Source: Pseudomonadota bacterium (lineage in GTDB: Bacteria; Pseudomonadota; Alphaproteobacteria; Sphingomonadales; Sphingomonadaceae). From it: 64,000 nucleotides of DNA. Each line of letters starts with the position of its first letter. Position 1 is the stretch's first letter. Positions 31,588-39,110 of this stretch are shown here, one piece after another. The position numbers were made by a program, and so were the translations under genes. The notes under the pieces were generated by a model. It was not told the DNA's origin, did not search any database, and saw only the letters and a list, made by a program, of their open reading frames with translations. The stretch covers positions 22,322 through 86,321 of the forward strand of contig JAEZIO010000026.1 of NCBI GenBank assembly GCA_023436615.1. The letters are read 5' to 3'.

Positions 31588-32031
31588 ATGGCGATCCTGA
31601 TTCCGATGTTGCTCGTCTTTTTCGCCGGCGCGATGGTCGCCATCCAGGCGCCCACCAACGCGATGCTGTCCAAGGCGGGCGGGTCGCCGGTCCTTGCGGC
31701 GCTTATCTCGTTCGCAGTGGGCAGCATGGCATTGCTCGTCGTATGGCTCGCAAGCGGCAACCGGCCCGCCGCGTCCTCGTTCGCGGGCTTGCCGTGGTAC
31801 GCATGGATTGGCGGGCTCTATGGAGCGGTGTTCGTCGCCGTCGCGGCGTACGCGGCGCCGAAGATCGGTGTCGCTTCGCTCATCACCATCGGTATCGCAG
31901 GACAGATCGCGATGGCGCTGTGGCTGGACCACGTCGGCGCGATGGGTCTTGTGCGAGAGCCGATCAATCTAGGCCGGGTCGCCGGCGCGGCACTTGTGAT
32001 CGCCGGCGTTGTCCTCGTTCGCCGCAGTTAG
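31588..32031 (+). CDS. DMT-family (DUF606/YdcZ-like) small permease
   Basis: A 147-residue, very hydrophobic protein with about five membrane helices. The first (ILIPMLLVFFAGAMVAIQ) is followed by APTNAMLSK, as in the YdcZ/DUF606 subgroup of the drug/metabolite transporter superfamily. Substrate unknown. It begins 9 bases after recG (AAGGAG before ATG). Its TAG stop nests with the tyrS TAA in TTAG at 32028-32031. Confidence 0.8.
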   Translation: MAILIPMLLVFFAGAMVAIQAPTNAMLSKAGGSPVLAALISFAVGSMALLVVWLASGNRPAASSFAGLPWYAWIGGLYGAVFVAVAAYAAPKIGVASLITIGIAGQIAMALWLDHVGAMGLVREPINLGRVAGAALVIAGVVLVRRS

Positions 32032-33251
32032 CGCACGAGCAGTGCGTGGCGCTTCTTGCCGAGGCTGATCTTGATTGGCTGGACGGCCGGCTGGACGGTC
32101 AGGGACGCGTCGTCGACAGGCCGATCGTCGAGGCGAACCGCGCCCTCCGCGATCTTGCGTTTCGCTTCCTTGTTGGATGGGGTGAAACCGAGAGCCGTGA
32201 GCGCATGTGCGATGTTCATTCCTTCCCCGATGGACAGCGTCGGCAAGTCCTCACCCGCGCCACCTTCGCCGAACGTCTGTCGCGCCGTCTCCTCGGCCGC
32301 TCGCGCAGCTTCCTCTCCATGGAGCATTGCCGTCGCGGCATTGGCGAGCGCGACCTTGGCGTCGTTGATCTGGGCGCCTGCGAGGGCCTCCAGCCGACGC
32401 ACCTCGTCCATCGGGATGTCGGTAAAGCGCCGAAGGAAGACTCCGACGTTGCTGTCGTCGGTGTTCCGCCAGAACTGCCAGTATTCGTAGGGGCTCAACA
32501 TGTCGGCATTAAGCCACACGGCTCCGCGGGCGGTCTTGCCCATCTTGGACCCGTCCGGGTTGGTGATAAGCGGAGTGGTCACTCCGAATACCTCCGTGCC
32601 GTCCACTCGCCGGGCCAGTTCTATCCCGTTGACGATATTGCCCCACTGGTCGGAGCCGCCCATCTGGAGCCGGCAACCGACGCGGCGCGAGAGCTCCAGG
32701 AAATCGTAGGCCTGGAGGATCATGTAGTTGAATTCGAGGAAGGTCAGCGGCTGCTCGCGCTCAAGCCGCAGCTGGACGCTGTCGAAGGTCAGCATCCGGT
32801 TAATGGTGAAATGGCGGCCCACGTCACGCAGGAAGGGGATGTATTCGAGCTTCCCGAGCCACTCGTCATTGTTGAGCATGATCGCGCCGGTCGGGCCATC
32901 GTCGAAGCTGAGGAAGCGCTCAAAGACCTTCCGGATGCCCGCGATGTTGGTGGCGATGTCGTCGTCAGTAAGCAGCTTGCGCGCTTCATCCTTGCCCGTG
33001 GGATCCCCGACCTTCGTGGTGCCGCCGCCCATCAGGACGATCGGGCGGTGCCCCGCCTGCTGAAGCCGGCGCAGAAGCATGATCTGGACGAGGCTTCCGA
33101 CGTGCAGGCTCGGCGCGGTCGCGTCGAATCCGATATAGCCGGTGACGATCTCCTTAGCGGCGAGCGCGTCGAGCCCTGCCGCGTCCGTCAGCTGGTGGAC
33201 GTAGCCGCGCTCGTCGAGAAGCTTCAGCAGGTCGGAATTGTAGCCGGTCAT
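32028..33251 (-). CDS. tyrS: Tyrosyl-tRNA synthetase
   Basis: Class I synthetase charging tRNA-Tyr, 407 residues. The HIGH-type motif is HVGS (residues 50-53), the KMSKS-type motif is GSKMGKT (about residues 236-242), and an S4-like RNA-binding domain is at the C-terminus. YIGFDATAPSLH is typical of the bacterial enzyme. Its stop shares four bases with the convergent permease gene. Confidence 0.97.
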   Translation of the reverse strand: MTGYNSDLLKLLDERGYVHQLTDAAGLDALAAKEIVTGYIGFDATAPSLHVGSLVQIMLLRRLQQAGHRPIVLMGGGTTKVGDPTGKDEARKLLTDDDIATNIAGIRKVFERFLSFDDGPTGAIMLNNDEWLGKLEYIPFLRDVGRHFTINRMLTFDSVQLRLEREQPLTFLEFNYMILQAYDFLELSRRVGCRLQMGGSDQWGNIVNGIELARRVDGTEVFGVTTPLITNPDGSKMGKTARGAVWLNADMLSPYEYWQFWRNTDDSNVGVFLRRFTDIPMDEVRRLEALAGAQINDAKVALANAATAMLHGEEAARAAEETARQTFGEGGAGEDLPTLSIGEGMNIAHALTALGFTPSNKEAKRKIAEGAVRLDDRPVDDASLTVQPAVQPIKISLGKKRHALLVR

Positions 33252-33304
33252 GCTGGCCGCTTAGCCAACTCGTCAGCAGCGTGAAAGCTGGATAGGGAAC
33301 GGGC

Positions 33305-33841
33305 GTGCAGCTCAGCTTGGTTCCGCATCCCGCCACGCCGCCGGCCCGGCCGCCGTTCGAAGTCTGGGCGAGCGTCGATCATGCCGCGATGCTCGGCCCG
33401 GTGGCGACGACGAACATCTGGTTCGGCGTCGGTGCTCCCGCCGAGCGCTTCGTGATCCCGGACGTCGCGATTCCAGGGCGGAAGGATGGGCTGTGGCGGA
33501 CCACCTGTTTCGAAGCATTCCTCACGGAGAATGCGAGCGACGGCTACAGCGAATGGAATTTCGCGCCTTCGGGGGACTGGGCTGCCTACGAGTTCAGCGG
33601 ATACCGTGAGGGCATGTCGCCGGCTGAAGTCACGGAACCGTACGTCCGAATGGAGGATAATTTCACGTGGTGGGCGCTGGGCGCGACGATCGCGATTCCG
33701 GCGGACCCGCAATGGCATCTCGGCCTGAGCGCGGTGCTGGAGGAAAAGGACGGCGCCAAATCCTACTGGGCGCTCGCCCATCCGAATGCCGACAAGCCCG
33801 ATTTCCATCACGCCGATTGCTTCGCGGCCAAGCTTGCCTGA
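33305..33841 (+). CDS. DOMON-like domain protein
   Basis: A 178-residue protein with no signal peptide. It is built of beta-strand-like segments (FEVWASVDHAA, NIWFGVGAP, DGLWRTTCFEAFL, YSEWNFAPSGDWAAYEF) typical of the DOMON-like/carbohydrate-binding sandwich found in alphaproteobacteria. Function unknown; related domains bind haem or sugars. The start is GTG 33305. It lies immediately upstream of namZ with a palindromic repeat between them. Confidence 0.75.
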   Translation: MQLSLVPHPATPPARPPFEVWASVDHAAMLGPVATTNIWFGVGAPAERFVIPDVAIPGRKDGLWRTTCFEAFLTENASDGYSEWNFAPSGDWAAYEFSGYREGMSPAEVTEPYVRMEDNFTWWALGATIAIPADPQWHLGLSAVLEEKDGAKSYWALAHPNADKPDFHHADCFAAKLA

Positions 33842-33855
33842 TTGCAATTCCGCAC

Positions 33856-33927
33856 CGTCATTGCGAGGAGCGTAGCGACGCGGCAATCCAGCTGCGCCGA
33901 CTGGATTTCGCTTCGCTCGCAATGACG
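33856..33927. repeat. Palindromic interspersed repeat (REP-like) overlapping the namZ start
   Basis: Perfect 12-base arms CGTCATTGCGAG (33856-33867) and CTCGCAATGACG (33916-33927) enclose a second inverted pair AATCCAG/CTGGATT. This is the widespread bacterial repeat whose translation gives HCEERSDAAIQ-like peptides. The right arm contains the ATG start codon of namZ at 33922. Confidence 0.85.
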
Positions 33928-35124
33928 AAAACATCATTCGGAATCGACCGACTGCTTGCCGATGCGGAACTGCGGCGGCCGCTCGAAGGCAATCGAGTGG
34001 CCTTGCTTGCGCATCCCGCCTCCGTGACTGCCGACCTGACGCACAGCCTCGACGCGCTCATTGCTGCCGACGTGAACGTCACAGCCGCTTTCGGTCCGCA
34101 GCACGGGCTTCGCGGCGACAAGCAGGACAATATGGTCGAGTCCGAGGACTTCACCGATCGCGTGCACCAGATTCCGGTGTTCAGCCTCTATGGGGAGGTG
34201 CGCCGCCCGACCGGGCAGATGCTCTCGACCTTCGATACGATCCTGATCGACCTGCAGGACGTCGGCTGTCGGATCTACACGTTCATCACCACGCTTCTGT
34301 ATGTGCTCGAAGCCGCGGCCGAGACCGGCAAGAGCGTGTGGGTGCTCGACCGTCCCAACCCTGCCGGGCGGCCGATCGAGGGTCTGGCCTTGCGCGAAGG
34401 TTGGGAAAGCTTCGTCGGCGCGGGACCGATCCCGATGCGCCACGGCCTGACGCTCGGCGAGCTCGGCCGATGGTTCGTCGAGCATTTCAAGCTCGACGTC
34501 GACTATCGCGTAGTCGAAATGGAAGGTTGGAAACCGGACGATGGACCGGGGTTCGGCTGGCCCGAAGACCGCATCTGGATCAATCCGAGCCCGAATGCGG
34601 CCAACGTCAACATGGCGCGCTGCTACGCCGGCACCGTCATGCTCGAAGGCACGACGCTCAGCGAGGGCAGGGGCACGACCCGTCCGCTGGAGCTGTTCGG
34701 AGCGCCCGACATCGATCCGAAGGCGGTTGTGGCCGAGATGGAACGCCTGGCGCCGCAATGGCTGGCCGGCTGCAAGCTTCGGGAGATCAATTTCGAGCCC
34801 ACCTTCCACAAGCATGTGGGACAGCTTTGCAACGGGCTCATGATCCACGCCGAAGGACGCTTTTATGACCATGAGGCGTTCAGGCCGTGGCGTCTCCAGG
34901 CCTTGGCCTTCAAGGCGATCCGTCGCCTCCTTCCCGATTACGCGCTGTGGCGCGATTTTCCTTACGAATATGCGTTCGGCAAGCTCCCGATTGACGTGAT
35001 CAACGGTTCCCCGCTGCTTCGCGAGTGGGTCGACGGCGACGCGGCGCCAGAGGATCTCGATACCCTAACGATTCCGGACGAGCGGGACTGGGAAGAGCAG
35101 CGCAAGCCCCACCTGCTGTACTGA
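33922..35124 (+). CDS. namZ: Exo-beta-N-acetylmuramidase NamZ (DUF1343 family)
   Basis: The DUF1343 family (GH171) includes Bacillus NamZ, which removes terminal MurNAc from peptidoglycan fragments. The 400-residue product has the family hallmarks FGPQHGLRGDKQDNM, LIDLQDVGCRIYTF, VLDRPNPAGR and SEGRGTTRPLELFG. No signal peptide is visible from ATG 33922, so a cytoplasmic role in turnover is possible; Bacillus NamZ is secreted. The frame is open upstream but reads only repeat-derived peptide there, so ATG 33922 is the sensible start. The MurNAc released would feed the AmgK-MurU route encoded earlier in the window. The exact specificity is inferred. Confidence 0.82.
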   Translation: MTKTSFGIDRLLADAELRRPLEGNRVALLAHPASVTADLTHSLDALIAADVNVTAAFGPQHGLRGDKQDNMVESEDFTDRVHQIPVFSLYGEVRRPTGQMLSTFDTILIDLQDVGCRIYTFITTLLYVLEAAAETGKSVWVLDRPNPAGRPIEGLALREGWESFVGAGPIPMRHGLTLGELGRWFVEHFKLDVDYRVVEMEGWKPDDGPGFGWPEDRIWINPSPNAANVNMARCYAGTVMLEGTTLSEGRGTTRPLELFGAPDIDPKAVVAEMERLAPQWLAGCKLREINFEPTFHKHVGQLCNGLMIHAEGRFYDHEAFRPWRLQALAFKAIRRLLPDYALWRDFPYEYAFGKLPIDVINGSPLLREWVDGDAAPEDLDTLTIPDERDWEEQRKPHLLY

Positions 35125-35298
35125 GGCAGCGGCCGCCTCTGGCGGCACGGCTGTGCAACGCTTCGCGGCACCGTGGGTTGATCGTTCCTGCGGGCCGTCG
35201 GGCGCGCTTTCCCAGCAACATAAATCAGTGCGACTCGGAACCCGAATCGGGCGCAATGCATTATCGCACCAAAGTCAACAAAAAAATTCAGGTGTGTA

Positions 35299-35850
35299 AT
35301 GAACAAGCTAGCACGTGCGCTGGCGGTGATGGGTGCGTTTGCGCTCACGGTCCCTGCGGTCCCCGCCCACGCTACGGAAAGTTATGAAGCCCGCGTCACT
35401 GCGTCGGCAGCCTCGCGCGCCGCGGTCGCGGACATGGTCGAGACTTTCGGCACCGACCGGCTCAAGCCCGGCAAATATCTGTGGCGGGACGACCTGAACA
35501 GCATCGCTGGTGACGAACGCGTGGTCGTCAGCCTCGAGAACCAGCTCGCCTTTCTCTACAAGGGTAACACCTTGGTGGCGGTCAGTTCCGTCTCCAGCGG
35601 CAAGCCCGGGCGCGACAGCCCCGCCGGCATCTTCCAGATCCTGACCAAGAAACCGATGCACCGGTCGAAAAAGTACGAGAATGCGCCGATGCCGTTCGCG
35701 CAGTTCTTCACCGACTACGGCGTCGCTTTCCACGCGGGCGCGATCCCTGGCCACCCGGCTTCGCACGGCTGCATCCGGCTTCCGTCGGCATTCGCCAAGA
35801 AGCTTTACTCCGTCACGGATGTCGGAACCCCTGTCCTGATCGGCGCCTGA
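35299..35850 (+). CDS. L,D-transpeptidase (YkuD domain), secreted
   Basis: A 183-residue exported protein: signal peptide residues 1-25 (cleavage after AHA) and a YkuD catalytic domain with His145 (FHAG) and Cys158 in SHGCIRL. It would make 3-3 cross-links or attach proteins to meso-DAP in the periplasm. It is the minimal-domain type, close in size to small ErfK/YbiS-like enzymes. A strong hairpin terminator follows 20 bases after the stop. A second, larger L,D-transpeptidase is next. Confidence 0.93.
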   Translation: MNKLARALAVMGAFALTVPAVPAHATESYEARVTASAASRAAVADMVETFGTDRLKPGKYLWRDDLNSIAGDERVVVSLENQLAFLYKGNTLVAVSSVSSGKPGRDSPAGIFQILTKKPMHRSKKYENAPMPFAQFFTDYGVAFHAGAIPGHPASHGCIRLPSAFAKKLYSVTDVGTPVLIGA

Positions 35851-35869
35851 TCGCCTCACAGGCGTCAAC

Positions 35870-35912
35870 TTACCGCGCCGGCAGCACGGGCTGTCGGCGC
35901 GGTGAGTCTTTC
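35870..35912 (+). terminator. Terminator after the small L,D-transpeptidase
   Basis: A 13-bp stem of ACCGCGCCGGCAG and CTGTCGGCGCGGT (one G-T pair) with loop CACGGG, followed by GAGTCTTTC. The T-tract is short, so efficiency is uncertain, but the stem is long and well placed. Confidence 0.65.
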
Positions 35913-35958
35913 ATGTCACGCTTTCAACGCTTTAGTCGCGTCGACGTCCGCTCATCCG

Positions 35959-35987
35959 TTGTTAAGCGAGGCGCCATTAGCTAATCG
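35959..35987 (+). promoter_or_regulatory. Promoter giving a probably leaderless L,D-transpeptidase mRNA
   Basis: TTGTTA (35959-35964), a 17-base spacer and TAATCG (35982-35987). The expected start point falls on or next to the ATG at 35994, and there is no Shine-Dalgarno sequence in the gap, so the message would be leaderless or nearly so. Confidence 0.4.
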
Positions 35988-35993
35988 TTCCTT

Positions 35994-37331
35994 ATGAGAA
36001 CGGGGATCTTCGTCGCAGCGCTCGGAGCGCTCGTCACGCAGCCGGCAATCGCAGTCGCCAAGCCGAAACCCGCGCCGGTTCCAGTTGCGGTCCAGCTGCC
36101 GTACCAGTCGGCCAGTCTGCCTACGTCGGCGGAAGTGCGCTCCTTCTACGCCGGTTGGCGTTTTGCGCCGATCTGGTTCAGCGGCAACAGCCTCAAGCCG
36201 GCAGCGCGCGACCTGGTCACGATCCTGCAGCGCGCGCCGCTCGACGGCATTTCCACCGGCCCGCAATATGCGGCGCAAGTCCAGGCGGCGATCCAACAGG
36301 CCGCCACGGCACCAACGCCGCAGACCATCGCTTTTGCCGAGCACACCCTGTCCGAAGCGCTGGCGCTCTATGCGGAAGTGATGAGCCGCCCAAGCCAGCA
36401 CTACATCTACGCCTATGACTATCTGAAACCGAAGCCGGTGAGCGCCGGACAGGTCCTCCGCACAGCCGCGGGCGCTCCGTCGCTCGAGCGCTACATCAGC
36501 CAGATCGCCAATCCGAACCCGATCTACACCTCGATCCGCGACGCCGCCTGGCGGCAGATGCAGGCGACGGGCTCGGCTGTCGCCGATCCCCGCGTCATAG
36601 CGAACCTCGATCGCGCGCGTGTCCTGCCGGCGAAGGGCCGCTTCGCGCTGGTCGACGCAGCCACGCAGCGGCTCTTCATGTACGAGAACGGAGTCCCCGT
36701 GGACTCGATGAAGGTCGTCGTCGGCGATCCGTGGCAGCTCAAGCTGCCGACGCCGATGATCGCCAGCATGATCTATTACATGGTGCACAACCCCTATTGG
36801 AACGTGCCGCATCACCTCGTGAAAAAGATGGCGCCGAACCTCAGCAAGGCAAGCTATCGCCAGTCCAGGGGCTACGAGATCATGTCGGATTGGACTGCGA
36901 ACGCGACTCCGATCGACCCGTCGAGCGTCGACTGGAAAGCGGTGCAGGAGGGCAAGATCCAAATCCGTGTTCGGCAGAAGCCGAACGACGACGACAATTC
37001 GATGGGCAACCTCAAATTCCCGTTCGACAACCCCGAGGGGATCTTCCTTCACGACACTTACAAGAAGGAATATTTCCAGCTTGCGGTGCGCGCGAAGAGC
37101 AACGGCTGCGTCCGGCTAGAGGATGCGCCCAGATTTGCGCGCTGGCTGCTCGGACGGCAGCCGAACAAGCCCGCCGACGGCGCCGAGCAGTTCGAGCAGC
37201 TCCCGGTCGGCGTGCCCGTCTACACGACGTACCTGACCGCGCAGGTCGAGAACGGCCAGCTGGCGTTCGTGAAGGACATTTACGGCTGGGATCCGGCGGT
37301 GGCCGGAACCCAGGTCGCTTCAGGCAAGTAG
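35994..37331 (+). CDS. L,D-transpeptidase, YcbB/LdtD-like, secreted
   Basis: A 445-residue exported protein: a signal peptide over about residues 1-22, an N-terminal scaffold region, and a YkuD domain with HNPYWNVP upstream and FLHDT (His353). The catalytic Cys372 sits in SNGCVRLED. The usual SHGC is SNGC here, as in many YcbB-type enzymes. The length and the insert before the catalytic motif fit the YcbB/LdtD subgroup that makes 3-3 cross-links. It is convergent with the hemerythrin gene, 22 bases away. Confidence 0.92.
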   Translation: MRTGIFVAALGALVTQPAIAVAKPKPAPVPVAVQLPYQSASLPTSAEVRSFYAGWRFAPIWFSGNSLKPAARDLVTILQRAPLDGISTGPQYAAQVQAAIQQAATAPTPQTIAFAEHTLSEALALYAEVMSRPSQHYIYAYDYLKPKPVSAGQVLRTAAGAPSLERYISQIANPNPIYTSIRDAAWRQMQATGSAVADPRVIANLDRARVLPAKGRFALVDAATQRLFMYENGVPVDSMKVVVGDPWQLKLPTPMIASMIYYMVHNPYWNVPHHLVKKMAPNLSKASYRQSRGYEIMSDWTANATPIDPSSVDWKAVQEGKIQIRVRQKPNDDDNSMGNLKFPFDNPEGIFLHDTYKKEYFQLAVRAKSNGCVRLEDAPRFARWLLGRQPNKPADGAEQFEQLPVGVPVYTTYLTAQVENGQLAFVKDIYGWDPAVAGTQVASGK

Positions 37332-37353
37332 CACGACCGGCGGCGGCCGGCCC

Positions 37354-37851
37354 TCAGCTCATCGTCGTCAGTTCGGGACTCGGTAGCGGGCCGCTCTCGG
37401 TCTGCTGCATGAGCTCGGCCTTGCGCGTCGCCAGCTGCTCGCCGAGCGCGTCCATGTCGAGACCGGCCTTGCGCGCTTGCGAGAAAAGGCCCTCCATTCG
37501 TTTCTCTTCTTCCTCAACGTGGTGCTCGATCTCCTCGCACAGCACCTTCATCTTCGCGTCGTAGAATTCGTCGCTCGGCTCTCCGGCCTGGATCTCGGCG
37601 ATCATGACCTTGGCTGCGTCGTGCTCGACATAGCTTTCCTTGAGCAGGTCTTCCTCGACCTTGCCCTCGCAGGCCGGGTAGAAGATTTCCTCCTCGATCA
37701 TCGCGTGTACCGTGATCGCCCGGCAGATCTCGCGCGCGAGCTTTTCCTTCCGGCCGTCGCCACTCGCCTGGTTGAACTTCTTGAACATGTCCTCGACTTC
37801 GCGGTGATCCGCCTTGAGCAGCGCGATCGCATCCATCTTATTCTCGGCCAT
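37354..37851 (-). CDS. Hemerythrin HHE-domain protein
   Basis: A 165-residue helical protein with the histidine/glutamate pattern of the hemerythrin cation-binding domain: KADHREVEDMF, HAMIEEEIFYPA, YVEHDAAK and EIEHHVEEEE. It probably binds a di-iron centre and acts in oxygen, NO or redox-stress handling. The frame is open far upstream, but ATG 37851 follows a strong AAAGGAGGA site. An EcfG-like promoter lies just upstream, which suggests general-stress control. Confidence 0.9.
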   Translation of the reverse strand: MAENKMDAIALLKADHREVEDMFKKFNQASGDGRKEKLAREICRAITVHAMIEEEIFYPACEGKVEEDLLKESYVEHDAAKVMIAEIQAGEPSDEFYDAKMKVLCEEIEHHVEEEEKRMEGLFSQARKAGLDMDALGEQLATRKAELMQQTESGPLPSPELTTMS

Positions 37852-37876
37852 CGGGGGCGTCCTCCTTTGAGGCGGA

Positions 37877-37902
37877 AACCGATTTGCCGTTACGTATGTT
37901 CC
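37877..37902 (-). promoter_or_regulatory. EcfG-like (general stress) promoter for the hemerythrin gene
   Basis: On the minus strand, GGAAC (37902-37898), 16 bases, then CGGTT (37881-37877). This resembles the alphaproteobacterial EcfG pattern GGAAC-N16/17-CGTT with one deviation in the -10 element. The start would fall about 20 bases before the hemerythrin ATG. Confidence 0.45.
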
Positions 37903-37911
37903 TGCACGGCA

Positions 37912-38154
37912 ATGACAAAAGACGATGTAAAAGATTACGCCAGCCTCGACTGGAAGGCGCTCGGTTATCTCACCTCGATCGTCAGCGTGCTGTTCCTCGG
38001 CGCGATCGCATGGCCGAAGCCCGGCGACCCGGCGTGGGTGCTTCCGGTGCTTATCATCGGCATGGCGACATCGATGGTCGGAATGGGGTTCCGCTACCTT
38101 GCGCACATTCAGGAGAAGAAGGAAATTGCGCGCGCGAAAGGGAAACGCCGCTGA
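37912..38154 (+). CDS. Small two-helix membrane protein, unknown function
   Basis: An 80-residue product with two membrane helices (LGYLTSIVSVLFLGAIAW and VLPVLIIGMATSMVGMGFRYL) and a basic tail (KKEIARAKGKRR). The frame is open upstream, but only ATG 37912 gives a compact membrane protein. It is divergent from the hemerythrin gene, and its start lies 10 bases past the -35 element of that gene's promoter. No family recognised. Confidence 0.6.
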   Translation: MTKDDVKDYASLDWKALGYLTSIVSVLFLGAIAWPKPGDPAWVLPVLIIGMATSMVGMGFRYLAHIQEKKEIARAKGKRR

Positions 38155-38194
38155 CCTTGCCCGTTGAGGCCGGTGCAATTCGGAAAGGGAGCCA

Positions 38195-38593
38195 ATGGCG
38201 AAGACCAAGACAAAGGCTGGGGCGGCAAAGCGCCCGACGCGAAGCTCGGCAAAGGCGCGTACCGTTTCAGCGAGCAGCGGCTCCCGTTCCAGCGGCGGCA
38301 AGAGCCGCAGCGGCCGGTTCACCGGCGACCGCGGCCAATCGAGCAAGAGCGCCGCGGACGCGCTGATCGGCCTGCTCGAAAGCCCGCTCGTCGCTGACAT
38401 TCTTGCCGCCGGCGCTGCCGCGGCGCTCGCCGCAATCGCGCAGCGCGGCCTTAGCCGCCGGCAGGACGGTTCGTCCAAGGCCGCGTTGAAGAACGCCGCG
38501 AAAGCCGCAGCCACCGCAATGGGCGCTCGAATCTCGGAAGAGCTCGACGAAATCCTCGCCAGCGCAAAGGAATCTAGGCGCGGACGAGCGTAA
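38195..38593 (+). CDS. Hypothetical protein with basic, Ser/Gly-rich N-terminal tail
   Basis: The 132-residue product starts with about 50 residues dominated by Lys, Arg, Ser, Ala and Gly, like a histone H1-type or nucleic-acid-binding tail. An alanine-rich helical segment (DILAAGAAAALAAIAQRG) and a second helix ending EELDEILASAKESRRGRA follow. GGGAG precedes the ATG. The last 20 bases overlap convergent rsmD. Function unknown; a DNA- or RNA-binding role is inferred only from composition. Confidence 0.65.
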   Translation: MAKTKTKAGAAKRPTRSSAKARTVSASSGSRSSGGKSRSGRFTGDRGQSSKSAADALIGLLESPLVADILAAGAAAALAAIAQRGLSRRQDGSSKAALKNAAKAAATAMGARISEELDEILASAKESRRGRA

Positions 38594-39110
38594 GTCGGGC
38601 CCTGCCGACATCGCGCTCTGAATCAATGGCCCAGCCCGCAGGATCGACGCGGCTGCCGCGCTCGGTCTCGATCGCAATCCAGCTTCCTGGCGCGGCCCAT
38701 CCGGACTGAAGGATATGTCCGAGCGCGCCTGAACCGGAATTGGGCGCATAAGGCGGGTCCGCGAAGACCAGGTCGAAAGGCTCGGTGGAGGGCAAGGCTT
38801 CGGCCGATCGCGCGAGGATTTGCGCACGCTCGCCGACGCCCAACATTTCGGTGTTCGCCTTGATCGCCGCGATGGCTCGCGCGTCCGAATCGACGAAACA
38901 GGCGAGAGCCGCGCCCCGCGACAGCGCCTCGAGGCCGAGCGCGCCGCTGCCCGCGTAGAGGTCGGCGACCCGCAGGTCCTCGAAGCTGCCTATCCGGCTC
39001 GCAAGCATCGAAAAAAGGGCCTCGCGGACGCGATCGGCCGTGGGCCTCGTCGCCGCACCTTGAGGTGCGACAAGCTTCCTGCCGCGCCACTCGCCGGCGA
39101 TGATCCTCAT
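38574..39110 (-). CDS. rsmD: 16S rRNA (guanine966-N2)-methyltransferase RsmD
   Basis: SAM-dependent methyltransferase modifying G966 of 16S rRNA. The 178-residue product begins MRIIAGEWRGRKL, has the SAM-binding DLYAGSGALGLEALSRGA, and the catalytic DPPY (residues 118-121) in FADPPYAPN. The long open frame upstream belongs to shadow coding; ATG 39110 overlaps the rluB stop as ATGA, marking the start. Confidence 0.94.
   Translation of the reverse strand: MRIIAGEWRGRKLVAPQGAATRPTADRVREALFSMLASRIGSFEDLRVADLYAGSGALGLEALSRGAALACFVDSDARAIAAIKANTEMLGVGERAQILARSAEALPSTEPFDLVFADPPYAPNSGSGALGHILQSGWAAPGSWIAIETERGSRVDPAGWAIDSERDVGRARLTLVRA

Noticed and set aside
33667..33921. N-terminal extension of namZ upstream of ATG 33922
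   Set aside because: The extension reads through the DOMON-like gene in another frame and then through repeat-derived peptide (HCEERSDAAIQ type), so it is not coding.
35132..35146. GCCGCC-TCT-GGCGGC hairpin after namZ
   Set aside because: Six-base stem with a three-base loop and no T-tract; too weak to call a terminator.
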